A DNA stretch of 64,000 bases, taken from the NCBI GenBank assembly GCA_963677165.2, contig CAXXSX010000002.1, positions 2,852,001-2,916,000 on the forward strand. The letters run 5' to 3'. This stretch comes from JAFGXT01 sp963677165. Lineage in GTDB: Bacteria; Verrucomicrobiota; Lentisphaeria; Victivallales; SZUA-371. Numbering within the stretch: the stretch's first letter is position 1; each line of letters starts with the position of its first letter. The position numbers and the translations under genes are program-made. Below the pieces are notes generated by a model. That model was not told the DNA's origin. It made no database searches and was given only the letters and a program-made list of their open reading frames with translations. Below, in pieces: positions 25,517-32,953 of the stretch.

Positions 25517-26434
25517 ATGATGGAAACAATAGCCGAAAAACTGAAGTTGGAACATTTTTCCCGCACGGCGTTTATTCGTCTGCTGGATTATGTGATTGAT
25601 ACAATTAAGCCATATCGTATCGTTCTCGCGTCGGGAAAACCGACGATTCGTGAGTCCGTGGAGATACATCCCGGTCATGTGTTTGACATTCCTCTTTCGG
25701 GAACCAAACATTCCATTTACGGCAGAGGGAAAGAGATCGACGAGTTGCGGATGGTGCCGGGAGAGGTGTTTTATACGCGACCGTTTGTGTGGAAGCGTCC
25801 TTTATGGGACTGCGCGCATGAAATGAGCAGTTTTGTTTTCAACGAGCAATTTATTCGTTTGACATATGTTGATATTCTGACCCCCCCGGAGCCGGGAATG
25901 TATCCGCGAAGCTCCTGTTTTTATCATACCCAACTGCCGCCTTCCGAACCGATCAGAAAATTGCTGTCCGTATTGGAGCTGCTTGAAGAAAACGGAGATT
26001 CAGGTGGTGCCGCTATGGAGGTTATGAGAGGACTATTTCGTCTTACCCGGGAGATGCTAAAAGAAGATATTGGACAGGAATTTACTCAGTCGCAAATTAC
26101 ATTTCAGCGGATTGATCAATATCTTCGGGAGAACTTTCAGGCGAATATAAACCGTAATCATGTGGCGCATGTCTTTAAATTGCATCCCGGGTACATTTCA
26201 CGTTTGTATCTGGATAACAGTAATCATACGTTTTCGGAGACGCTGCATTCGCTGCGGATGGAACACGCGGCCATTTTGTTGAAAACCACCGATTTACTGG
26301 TCAATGAGATTACAGATCATTGTGGATACGAAAGTCTGACATTTTTTACTGCCGCTTTCAAAAAGTATTTCGGGGTGCCGCCGGCGCGTTTTCGTCAGCA
26401 GTATCTGAAAGAACAATACATTGAAAAAGCATAG
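25517..26434 (+). CDS. AraC family transcriptional regulator
   Basis: The start is placed at the ATG at 25517 (MMETIAEKLKLEHFSR), with GGA about 8 bases upstream. An ATG at 25442 would add 25 hydrophobic residues without a ribosome site. The 305-residue product has an N-terminal ligand domain and a C-terminal AraC DNA-binding domain (IDQYLRENFQANINRNHVAHVFKLHPGYISRLY, NEITDHCGYESLTFFTAAFKKYFGVPPARFRQQ). Divergent from the six-hairpin glycosidase operon, which it probably controls. An AACAT...ATGTT inverted repeat lies in the shared promoter region. It converges with the ABC efflux operon, with a 14-bp gap. Confidence 0.85.
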   Translation: MMETIAEKLKLEHFSRTAFIRLLDYVIDTIKPYRIVLASGKPTIRESVEIHPGHVFDIPLSGTKHSIYGRGKEIDELRMVPGEVFYTRPFVWKRPLWDCAHEMSSFVFNEQFIRLTYVDILTPPEPGMYPRSSCFYHTQLPPSEPIRKLLSVLELLEENGDSGGAAMEVMRGLFRLTREMLKEDIGQEFTQSQITFQRIDQYLRENFQANINRNHVAHVFKLHPGYISRLYLDNSNHTFSETLHSLRMEHAAILLKTTDLLVNEITDHCGYESLTFFTAAFKKYFGVPPARFRQQYLKEQYIEKA

Positions 26435-26448
26435 TTGTGAAAGTGTAT

Positions 26449-27588
26449 TCAATCCAGGGTTTGTTTATAACGGAGCAAACCGATCATTATTGCAGCCAGC
26501 ATAAAACAGATAATGGCAGTCATGGGTTGTATCAGGTCTCCAATGACAGCTCCGCGCAACATAATACCACGGATGATTTTCAGGTAGTGGGTTAACGGCA
26601 GGACTGATCCAATCCATTGAGCCCATTGAGGCATTCCACGAAACGGAAACATAAAGCCAGATAACAGAATTGACGGAAGAAAAAAGAAAATGGACATCTG
26701 CACCGCCTGAACCTGGTTTGCCGCGACAGTTGAAATTGTAAGTCCTACAGCCAGATTGGCGGCAATAAAAAATAGAGATATCACCAGTAATTGCAGCAGG
26801 GAACCGCTTATGATAATTTCGAATACGTAGCGGGAGACAAGCATAATCAAGGCGATCTGAACATAGCCGACAAGGACAAATGGCGTTATTTTTCCCAACA
26901 TCACTTCCAAGGGACGAACCGGAGTTGACAGTAGCGTTTCCATGGTTCCGCGTTCTTTTTCACGGGTCATTGCCAGTGAGGTGATAAAGGTCATTGTCAA
27001 TGTAAGGATTACGCCAAGCAGTCCCGGAACAATGTTCAGCGGAGTTTTTATTTCCGGATTGTAGCAGCGATGGATCCGGATATCAACAGGGCTTTCTACT
27101 GAAGCGAGTTTGGGCAGGACCGGACGCGCATCCCGGCTGATTGCCTGCTCAACTATTGACTGAAAAGCGCTGACTGCATAACCTACCGCGCTGGGATCAG
27201 ATGCATCTGCTTCCAGAAGTAACTCCGGTTGATTGCCTCTCAGTAATTCCCGGGTGAAGTTATCCGGAAAGCTGAGGACGAACTGTACATCTCCGCGGCG
27301 CAGCAGTTCTTTTGCTTTTGCTTCACTTACATTATCTTTGCTAATCTCAAAATATTCACTATTGCTCATTGCGCTGACAATGGAGCGGGTAAAAGTGCTC
27401 ATGTCTCCATAGACTACAGCCGTAGGCAGATGTTTGGGATTGGTATTGATCGCAAAACCGAAAATAGTGAGCTGAATCAGCGGAATACCAATCATCAGAG
27501 CCAGAGTCATCCGGTCGCGGCACAACTGAATAAATTCCTTTGCCACAATTGCCAGATAACGTCTGAATGAAAAGATACGAAGATTCAT
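26449..27588 (-). CDS. ABC-2 type efflux permease (YbhS/YbhR-like)
   Basis: The start is the ATG at 27588 (MNLRIFSFRRYLAIVAKEF), which overlaps the ATPase stop as AATGA, with GGAGG 10 bases upstream; the longer frame from 27663 is rejected. The ~379-residue protein has the ABC-2 pattern: a first helix (LALMIGIPLIQLTIFGFAI), a large extracytoplasmic domain, then five helices (FITSLAMTREKERGTMETLLSTPV, GYVQIALIMLVSRYVF, FFIAANLAVGLTISTVA, FFFLPSILLSGFMFPFRGMP). Part of a TetR-HlyD-ATPase-permease operon. The E. coli ybhGFSR system has two permeases; only one is present here, so it may act as a homodimer. Confidence 0.85.
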   Translation of the reverse strand: MNLRIFSFRRYLAIVAKEFIQLCRDRMTLALMIGIPLIQLTIFGFAINTNPKHLPTAVVYGDMSTFTRSIVSAMSNSEYFEISKDNVSEAKAKELLRRGDVQFVLSFPDNFTRELLRGNQPELLLEADASDPSAVGYAVSAFQSIVEQAISRDARPVLPKLASVESPVDIRIHRCYNPEIKTPLNIVPGLLGVILTLTMTFITSLAMTREKERGTMETLLSTPVRPLEVMLGKITPFVLVGYVQIALIMLVSRYVFEIIISGSLLQLLVISLFFIAANLAVGLTISTVAANQVQAVQMSIFFFLPSILLSGFMFPFRGMPQWAQWIGSVLPLTHYLKIIRGIMLRGAVIGDLIQPMTAIICFMLAAIMIGLLRYKQTLD

Positions 27589-28526
27589 TTGAAGTTGTCC
27601 TCCGCCTGGTTTGCCGATAAGAATATGAATACGTCTTCCAGACCGGTTTCTATTTTGCGGCATTGGACATCGTTTCGTGTTTTAAATGGTTCAAGAGCGG
27701 TCTCTTGGGATTGCTTATCTGAACTGGTGACATGAACCGATTCGCCGAAAGGGACAACCAGACCGATTTGAGGATATTTCCGTAGTTCAGCCGCAATTCT
27801 GCCCGGATGACTGCTCTTCACTTCCCAGGTTGACAGGTTGGCACGGGCGATTACTTCCGCCACTGTTCCCTGGGTCAATAGATTCCCGTAGGCTAGATAT
27901 GCCAGTTGGTTGCAGCGTTCGGCTTCGTCCATATAATGGGTTGAAACCAGTGCGGTTATTCCTTCGGAAGCAAGTTGATGAAGTTCATCCCAGAAGTCGC
28001 GTCGGGCGGCCGGATCAACACCTGCGGTGGGTTCATCCAGCAGAAGCAGTTCCGGTTCATGGAGAAGACAGGCAGCAAGAGCCAGCCGTTGCTTCCAGCC
28101 GCCGGACATATTACCCGCAAGCTGTGTTCTGCGATCTCCAAATCCCATGCGGTCAATCATTTTGTTGACCTGCTTTTTCGGACGGGGAATTCCATATAAT
28201 CTGGCAATAAGCAGAAGGTTTTCCTGGACTGTCAGTTCTTCGTATAGACTGAATTTCTGGGTCATATATCCAATGCGGCGCTTGATCTGTTTGGCTTCCT
28301 TCAGTAGATCGAATCCCAGGCAGGTTCCTTCTGCGTGATCAGGACGCAGCAACCCGCAGAGCATGCGTATAAAAGTTGTCTTTCCGCTGCCGTTTGGGCC
28401 CAGAAAACCAAAAATATCGCCACGGTTTACTTTGACGGAAAGGCGATCCACAACGATTTTGCCGTCAAAGCTCTTTGTGACATTACGGGCATCAATTACC
28501 GGAATAATATTCTGTTTATCATTCAT
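27585..28526 (-). CDS. ABC transporter ATPase (YbhF/CcmA-like)
   Basis: A 313-residue ATPase with Walker A GPNGSGKTT (residues ~44-52), Q-loop YMTQKFSLYEELTVQENL, signature MSGGWKQRLALA, Walker B LLLLDEPTAGVD and the H-loop ALVSTHYMD. The C-terminal ~90 residues, ending ETGLEDVFIFLS, form the domain usual in drug-efflux ATPases. The start overlaps the HlyD-like gene by 8 bp and the end overlaps the permease start by 4 bp. It powers the efflux pump with the neighbouring permease and membrane-fusion protein. Confidence 0.95.
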   Translation of the reverse strand: MNDKQNIIPVIDARNVTKSFDGKIVVDRLSVKVNRGDIFGFLGPNGSGKTTFIRMLCGLLRPDHAEGTCLGFDLLKEAKQIKRRIGYMTQKFSLYEELTVQENLLLIARLYGIPRPKKQVNKMIDRMGFGDRRTQLAGNMSGGWKQRLALAACLLHEPELLLLDEPTAGVDPAARRDFWDELHQLASEGITALVSTHYMDEAERCNQLAYLAYGNLLTQGTVAEVIARANLSTWEVKSSHPGRIAAELRKYPQIGLVVPFGESVHVTSSDKQSQETALEPFKTRNDVQCRKIETGLEDVFIFLSANQAEDNFK

Positions 28527-29478
28527 TACGCAGTGAGACTCTGACCGGCAGACCGGGATGAAGTTTGAGTTTTCGTGCCTGTTCCGCAGTAACGGATGCT
28601 TCGATCATAAAAACCAGTTTCGAATTGGTTTCTTTGCTGTAAATAACCGGAGGAGTGTATTCCGGACGTTGTGAGATATAGGTTATCGGGGTCTGAAATT
28701 CTTCTAAGCCGTTTCCGGGCAGAATTCTTGCTGATTGTCCGACTTTTATGGCCTTTGCTGCCTGCGGACTAACAAAAAAACGGATTTTAAAATTAGAGAA
28801 TGGGATAAGCGCAACAACATTTGTTCCTGCATTAGCAACTTCACCTTTTCGTAGTAATACATCATAAACTACGGCATTTGCCGGAGATTCAACTCGACGT
28901 TGTGCCAGTCGCCATTTTGCGGCAATTAAATCGTTTTTTGCCGCATTGACTGCTTGCTTTCCCGCTTTGATTTGATCAGGACGAGCTGGGAGTTTTGCGA
29001 CAGCAAGGTTCCATCGGGCTTCGGCAAGAGCCTGTTCATTTTGCTCATGGATCAGGCGGGCGTTATCATAATCTTTCCGTGCGAGAGCCATCTTTCTGAA
29101 AAGTTTCGAAGCACGATCATAGTCGATTTTAGACAATCTGCATATTGCTTCCTGTTTGCCAATTTCCGCTTTCAGGGCATCAAGCTTTTCCTTACGTGAA
29201 CCTTTCAATTTATCCTGTAGATCTGACTGAGCCTGTTTCAAATTGGCTGTCGCAATACCGACGCTGGCGGCATATTCCGTTGTTTCCTGGGAGAACATGA
29301 GGTCTCCTTTCTGTAAAACATCGCCTCGATGGACTTTTATGTTTTCGATTCGTCCGGAACTGATTGGTGCGGCATATACCATATCCGCTTCAATGTATCC
29401 TTGAATCGAATTATCATCCGGCGTGCAGCCGTATGCTGTAACTATAAATGCTGTCAGTAACAGATATTTTATATTCAT
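28519..29478 (-). CDS. HlyD-family membrane fusion protein (YbhG-like)
   Basis: A 319-residue periplasmic adaptor. The N-terminus MNIKYLLLTAFIVTAYGC has a lipobox-like end, so it may be a lipoprotein. A split biotinyl-lipoyl domain (VYAAPISSGRIENIKVHRGDVLQKGDLMF ... ANAVVYDVLLRKGEVANAG) flanks a long coiled coil (TANLKQAQSDLQDKL to NDLIAAKWRLAQRRV), and a beta-barrel (FKIRFFVSPQAAKAIKVGQ) closes the protein. It bridges inner membrane and envelope in the efflux pump. ATGA overlap with the TetR gene. Confidence 0.9.
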   Translation of the reverse strand: MNIKYLLLTAFIVTAYGCTPDDNSIQGYIEADMVYAAPISSGRIENIKVHRGDVLQKGDLMFSQETTEYAASVGIATANLKQAQSDLQDKLKGSRKEKLDALKAEIGKQEAICRLSKIDYDRASKLFRKMALARKDYDNARLIHEQNEQALAEARWNLAVAKLPARPDQIKAGKQAVNAAKNDLIAAKWRLAQRRVESPANAVVYDVLLRKGEVANAGTNVVALIPFSNFKIRFFVSPQAAKAIKVGQSARILPGNGLEEFQTPITYISQRPEYTPPVIYSKETNSKLVFMIEASVTAEQARKLKLHPGLPVRVSLRNE

Positions 29479-30080
29479 AATGCACCTGTCGGGCTTTTTA
29501 TGGCGTTAATTATTTTTTGGGCAATGTTTTCAGCGCGGTTGTCGGAGAAGTCAGGATTTCCGGTAATTCCTTCAATTGCAGGTCGGTTGAAAAAGAACAG
29601 ACATTGCGCAAGGGTCAGCATTGCCGTTTCTATAATATCATCTTCATCTGTCTGGTGACCCTTTATTCTGGAGATCATCTCGCATAATAACCGGAATCGT
29701 GGGCGCATGGTTGGCAGAAACGTTTCCATGAACTCCCGGCTGGGAGAAATCATTTCCCTGATAAACAGGCGGTAACGGCAGCGAAAGAGCATATCGGTAG
29801 CGGAATCATGACGTAATATGGAAATAATTAGTTTTTTCAGAGAGCATTCGGGATCGACATTATTTTCCAGATCTTCTTTCATTGCAATGAATGGATCAGG
29901 TAAAGCCAGGGCGTATTCCATTGCTGCTTTATAAAGATTTTCTTTTCCGCCAAAATAGTAATTTATTGCTGCCAGGTTTACTTTTGCTGTCTGGCAAATG
30001 GTGCGAATTCTTGCACCAGAGTAACCCCGTTCTACGAATTCTTCCAAAGCAGCTATAATAATCTTTTCTTTTTTGTCCAT
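29475..30080 (-). CDS. TetR/AcrR family repressor (CecR-like)
   Basis: A 201-residue regulator. Residues 1-50 are a TetR helix-turn-helix (KEKIIIAALEEFVERGYSGARIRTICQTAKVNLAAINYYFGGKENLY), followed by an all-helical ligand domain as in CecR/YbiH proteins, which control the E. coli ybhGFSR operon. First gene of the efflux operon, so autoregulation through the palindrome at 30115-30140 is likely. Confidence 0.9.
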   Translation of the reverse strand: MDKKEKIIIAALEEFVERGYSGARIRTICQTAKVNLAAINYYFGGKENLYKAAMEYALALPDPFIAMKEDLENNVDPECSLKKLIISILRHDSATDMLFRCRYRLFIREMISPSREFMETFLPTMRPRFRLLCEMISRIKGHQTDEDDIIETAMLTLAQCLFFFNRPAIEGITGNPDFSDNRAENIAQKIINAIKSPTGAL

Positions 30081-30114
30081 TGCATATATCCATATATAAA
30101 ATTGTTTAAAAAAA

Positions 30115-30140
30115 TTGTTCTAAAAATAATTTTAAAACAA
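30115..30140. promoter_or_regulatory. Palindromic operator of the efflux operon
   Basis: TTGTTCTAAAA, four-base centre, TTTTAAAACAA: arms match 10 of 11. It covers the -10 box at 30129-30134. Probable TetR-family binding site. A further TTGTTTAAAA half-site lies at 30102-30111. Confidence 0.7.
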
Positions 30141-30156
30141 ATTTTTCAATTGTCAA
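30129..30156 (-). promoter_or_regulatory. Sigma70 promoter of the efflux operon
   Basis: Minus strand TTGACA (30156-30151), 16-bp spacer, TAAAAT (30134-30129); 11 of 12 consensus positions. Confidence 0.8.
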
Positions 30157-30241
30157 GAGGGATAGGGCTGAATTCGTTGTAAAACATTGAATAATTGTAA
30201 TGACTCACTCTTTTCGTAGAGACATATGACAAGCCTTTTTC

Positions 30242-30365
30242 TGGTAGGGCGCGCTCTCCGCAGCGCGCCGCTGCCGCATCAGCGGCAGACGAATACTAAT
30301 GGAATTTAAAGTTTTCTCTGCGGCACTGGTGTGCCGACGGCACGCTCGGAGAGCGAGCTCTACCA
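30242..30365. repeat. Cloverleaf-like REP/MITE-type palindromic element
   Basis: A GC-rich 124-bp element in an AT-rich gap. Its ends pair over 18 bp with two mismatches (GGTAGGGCGCGCTCTCCG against the reverse complement of CGGAGAGCGAGCTCTACC). Inside are three further hairpins: GCGCGC...GCGCGC, CTGCCGC-ATCA-GCGGCAG and CGGCAC-TGGT-GTGCCG. It carries no reading frame. The rest of the 30157-30519 gap holds nothing I can name. Confidence 0.75.
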
Positions 30366-30519
30366 ACAAATGCACCAAGCACAACAGTCACATTTAATCT
30401 TCCGGAATAAGTGACGCCTTACGAATAATTTATTCAGATTAATCTGGGAAGAGAAAGGAGATGGTTAAGGAAATAAGTCTTAATTTATTACAGAAATGAG
30501 AAAGATAATGATCCCAATA

Positions 30520-30999
30520 TTATGGATTACTATTGGGGCATTGTTTTATGGCCACATACCAGCGGGATGAGTCGTAGATGCTTTCCCGACCCCATTTTTC
30601 AGGAGATATCGCCCAGCGTTTGTAAAAGTTGCGGATCAACAGACTGCGACGCGGTCCGCTCCAGGGATCATGCATATATACCCTGCCATCTTTCGAACCG
30701 AGATAGCTGATGTAGTGTGGAACATCAGTCAATACCAGTACCGTTACTTTCCAGCCTTCCTCCAGCAGCTTGTCAAGTTCTTCTATCGAGCCCGGTTCGC
30801 CTGTAATGACTTCCACGTCAAATTTCCGGGCGAGCCGTGGCCAGTTTTCGCGGGGAGTTCCCTTGCCGGCACCGGCATCCAGAATTTCAATCAATTCCTC
30901 TTCTGAGCGTTCGATACCAAAAGAGTGCAGCATCATTCTGGCACATGCCGGTCCGCAGGAAAATCCCTGTTGCTGGCGGAAATACTTCATGCGAACCAT
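30520..30999 (-). CDS. Papain-like C39-family peptidase-type protein
   Basis: A 159-residue single-domain protein with catalytic-type motifs: QQGFSCGPACARMM (Cys near residue 15), DVPHYISYLG (His near residue 95) and VYMHDPW (Asp near residue 111), the Cys-His-Asp order of peptidase_C39-like domains. There is no signal peptide and no ABC transporter fused, unlike bacteriocin exporters. Last gene of an operon with a Ser/Thr kinase (15-bp gap) and an HD hydrolase. It could be a cytoplasmic protease or a non-peptidase member of the family. An ATG at 30990 is an alternative start. Confidence 0.75.
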   Translation of the reverse strand: MVRMKYFRQQQGFSCGPACARMMLHSFGIERSEEELIEILDAGAGKGTPRENWPRLARKFDVEVITGEPGSIEELDKLLEEGWKVTVLVLTDVPHYISYLGSKDGRVYMHDPWSGPRRSLLIRNFYKRWAISPEKWGRESIYDSSRWYVAIKQCPNSNP

Positions 31000-31014
31000 A
31001 ATATTTGTGTCGAG

Positions 31015-32058
31015 TTATATTTTTATTGTTTTATCAAGCGGGATCGTTTTATCAATGAGATCGTCTTTAATCGTTACCTGAGTCTTTTCCATTTTAGGAA
31101 TACTGCCGGTCGATATTTTGCCGGTTCCCTCAAACTGACCTGGCATAATTGACTTCATGTATTCGGCCAGAGTAACGATTGTTGGACCGTAACCATCCTT
31201 ATAGATGTAATATTCCAGCGCGCGGGCCATTTCCGAAGTGTCCTGAAAACGTTCTTCCGGGTCCAGAGCCATCATTTTTTGAAGCAGAGCTTTCAGGTCG
31301 TCATCGACATCTGACGGAAGTAGTTCCCAGCGGATGTTATTTGCTTTGATGTCATTGACTATTTCTTTTACTGTCTGACTGATATTTCTTGCGAAGTTGT
31401 TGGTGAGAAGATAGAACAGAACAACGCCGAGAGAATAAATATCAGAACGGAAGTCCAGTTCGTATTCAACATCGACCTGTTCCGGAGACACAAAGGGGAG
31501 TTTGCCTGAAACCCCGGTCTCGTCGCGTTTTCTTACATTGGCTTTGGCAATACCGAAGTCCGTGAGTTTGGGAACTCCTTCAGTGTTTATAAGAATATTA
31601 TGTGGACATACGTCACAATGAACAATATTCATTGAGTTGCCGTCGGCATCCGTACGTGCATGGGCGTATGCGAGGCCACGAGCGATACGGCTGGCTATAA
31701 ATACAGCCAGTTGAACTGGCAGTTGGGTTTTTAGTTTCATATGCATCTGCATGAAATCGAACAGAGAGATACCGTCAACATATTCCAGAACAAAATAATA
31801 TTCGCGTTTGTATTTTCCCAGTTGATAAATCTGGACGATATTTTCATGGATCAAGTTGGCAACCAGCATTGCTTCCGATACAAAATCTTCAACGAATTTC
31901 TTATCGGAAGCCAGTTCTTCAAGAATTGTTTTCAACGCTACGGTTTTAGCAAATCCACGTACTCCTTTTTGAAGAGCTTTGTAGACGGCTCCCATGCCAC
32001 CTTCCGCTATCTTGTGAATGATTTCAAATTCTACTTTATCAACAAAAACTTTTTTCAT
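31015..32058 (-). CDS. Serine/threonine protein kinase
   Basis: A 347-residue Hanks-type kinase: Gly-rich loop AEGGMGAVYKA (residues 18-28), ATP lysine in TVALK (K43), catalytic loop H147-C-D149-V-C-P-H-N154, DFG 167-169, then PFVSPEQ and SDIYSLGVVLFYLLT. The usual HRD Arg and the Lys two after Asp are both Cys, although Asp149 and Asn154 remain. No transmembrane segment or PASTA domain. The C-terminal ~40 residues are Thr-rich with repeated DKTIPLDKTIKI, a possible autophosphorylation tail. GAGGG precedes the ATG. Two bases after the HD gene and upstream of the C39-like gene, so these are likely partners. Confidence 0.85.
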   Translation of the reverse strand: MKKVFVDKVEFEIIHKIAEGGMGAVYKALQKGVRGFAKTVALKTILEELASDKKFVEDFVSEAMLVANLIHENIVQIYQLGKYKREYYFVLEYVDGISLFDFMQMHMKLKTQLPVQLAVFIASRIARGLAYAHARTDADGNSMNIVHCDVCPHNILINTEGVPKLTDFGIAKANVRKRDETGVSGKLPFVSPEQVDVEYELDFRSDIYSLGVVLFYLLTNNFARNISQTVKEIVNDIKANNIRWELLPSDVDDDLKALLQKMMALDPEERFQDTSEMARALEYYIYKDGYGPTIVTLAEYMKSIMPGQFEGTGKISTGSIPKMEKTQVTIKDDLIDKTIPLDKTIKI

Positions 32059-32060
32059 AA

Positions 32061-32657
32061 TTACCCTCTTTCGGTATGATGTTTGATTTTCGCGTCAAGT
32101 TCAGCCAGAATTTGCGGCAAAACTTTTTTGTATGCTTCTGATGCGTACTGAGTAAAAAACTTGTGGGATTCCATAAATCTTAGTTCAAATTTATACCACT
32201 CAAGATCGGTAAATGACATTCCCTGGGCTTTTAGTTCTTTCCGTAGCTTTTCGGCGTTTTCATTCAGACTGTCTGTAGTCATGTAAAAAAGATCGGCATC
32301 ACATAGTATTTCCTGCAATTCCGTTTCCGGGTGCTGTGGATAACATGTAGCAGGAATCAGACTGCATATTTGCTCTATTGCTTCTGGTGGATAACCGAAT
32401 ACCGGCAACGTCTGCCGCGCGAAATCCACACTCATGGCTTCATGCCCCTTAACTATATGAAAATATCCGGTGTCATGAAAAAGTGCTGCCGTTTTCAGAA
32501 GCATCAGATTATTCGGAGCGATTCTTTCAGCTGTCGCAATTTGTTCAGCGTATTTGATTACACTGACGGTATGCTGCCAGTCATGGAAATAGAATTGTTC
32601 GGGAAGTTCCTGCCGCAGTTTGTCAATTACAAACTTTTCGGCTGCTGTATAATCCAT
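32061..32657 (-). CDS. HD-domain phosphohydrolase
   Basis: The start is the ATG at 32657 (MDYTAAEKFVIDKL), with GGAGG 6 bases upstream; the 50-residue extension to 32807 is Phe/Asn-rich and unsupported. The 198-residue protein has the HD pattern: FYFHDWQHTVSVIKYAEQIA, LLKTAALFHDTGY, then GHEAMSV and CDADLFYM. HD proteins hydrolyse nucleotides or second messengers; the substrate is not evident. First gene of the HD-kinase-C39 operon, with a 2-bp gap to the kinase gene. Confidence 0.85.
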   Translation of the reverse strand: MDYTAAEKFVIDKLRQELPEQFYFHDWQHTVSVIKYAEQIATAERIAPNNLMLLKTAALFHDTGYFHIVKGHEAMSVDFARQTLPVFGYPPEAIEQICSLIPATCYPQHPETELQEILCDADLFYMTTDSLNENAEKLRKELKAQGMSFTDLEWYKFELRFMESHKFFTQYASEAYKKVLPQILAELDAKIKHHTERG

Positions 32658-32953
32658 TTGAATCCTCCGTGTTTGGTTCGGAATCCGTTTGTTACCAAAT
32701 AGATTAAAACAGAAATGCGCTAAAAACAAGTTTTGACGCAAAATCTTTACTAAAAAATAATAAGCGGTATCATTGGTTGCTTGTTTTTTTTGAACACAAA
32801 ATATCACGGCTGTCTTGATTTGTAATCATCGTATTAAGCATTCGTTGGTAAAAAAATGATAACAAAATCACAAAGTGGTGTTGTGCTTAGAGACTTTTTG
32901 AGTTAAATTAAAAGTTTACCAGGGGAAATGTTAATTTTACAAAAACTAGGGTT
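32658..32953. other. Divergent intergenic region
   Basis: About 296 bp between the HD gene and the nucleoside-diphosphate-kinase-like gene. AT-rich, and it should hold promoters for both directions. No box was clear enough to call and no RNA gene was seen. Confidence 0.4.

Noticed and set aside
30242..30365. tRNA or tRNA-like gene in the cloverleaf element
   Set aside because: The folding is four-armed, but there are no T-loop (GTTCGA) or anticodon features and the arms have wrong sizes.
32658..32807. 50-residue extension of the HD protein
   Set aside because: No family similarity and no ribosome site; GGAGG supports the ATG at 32657.
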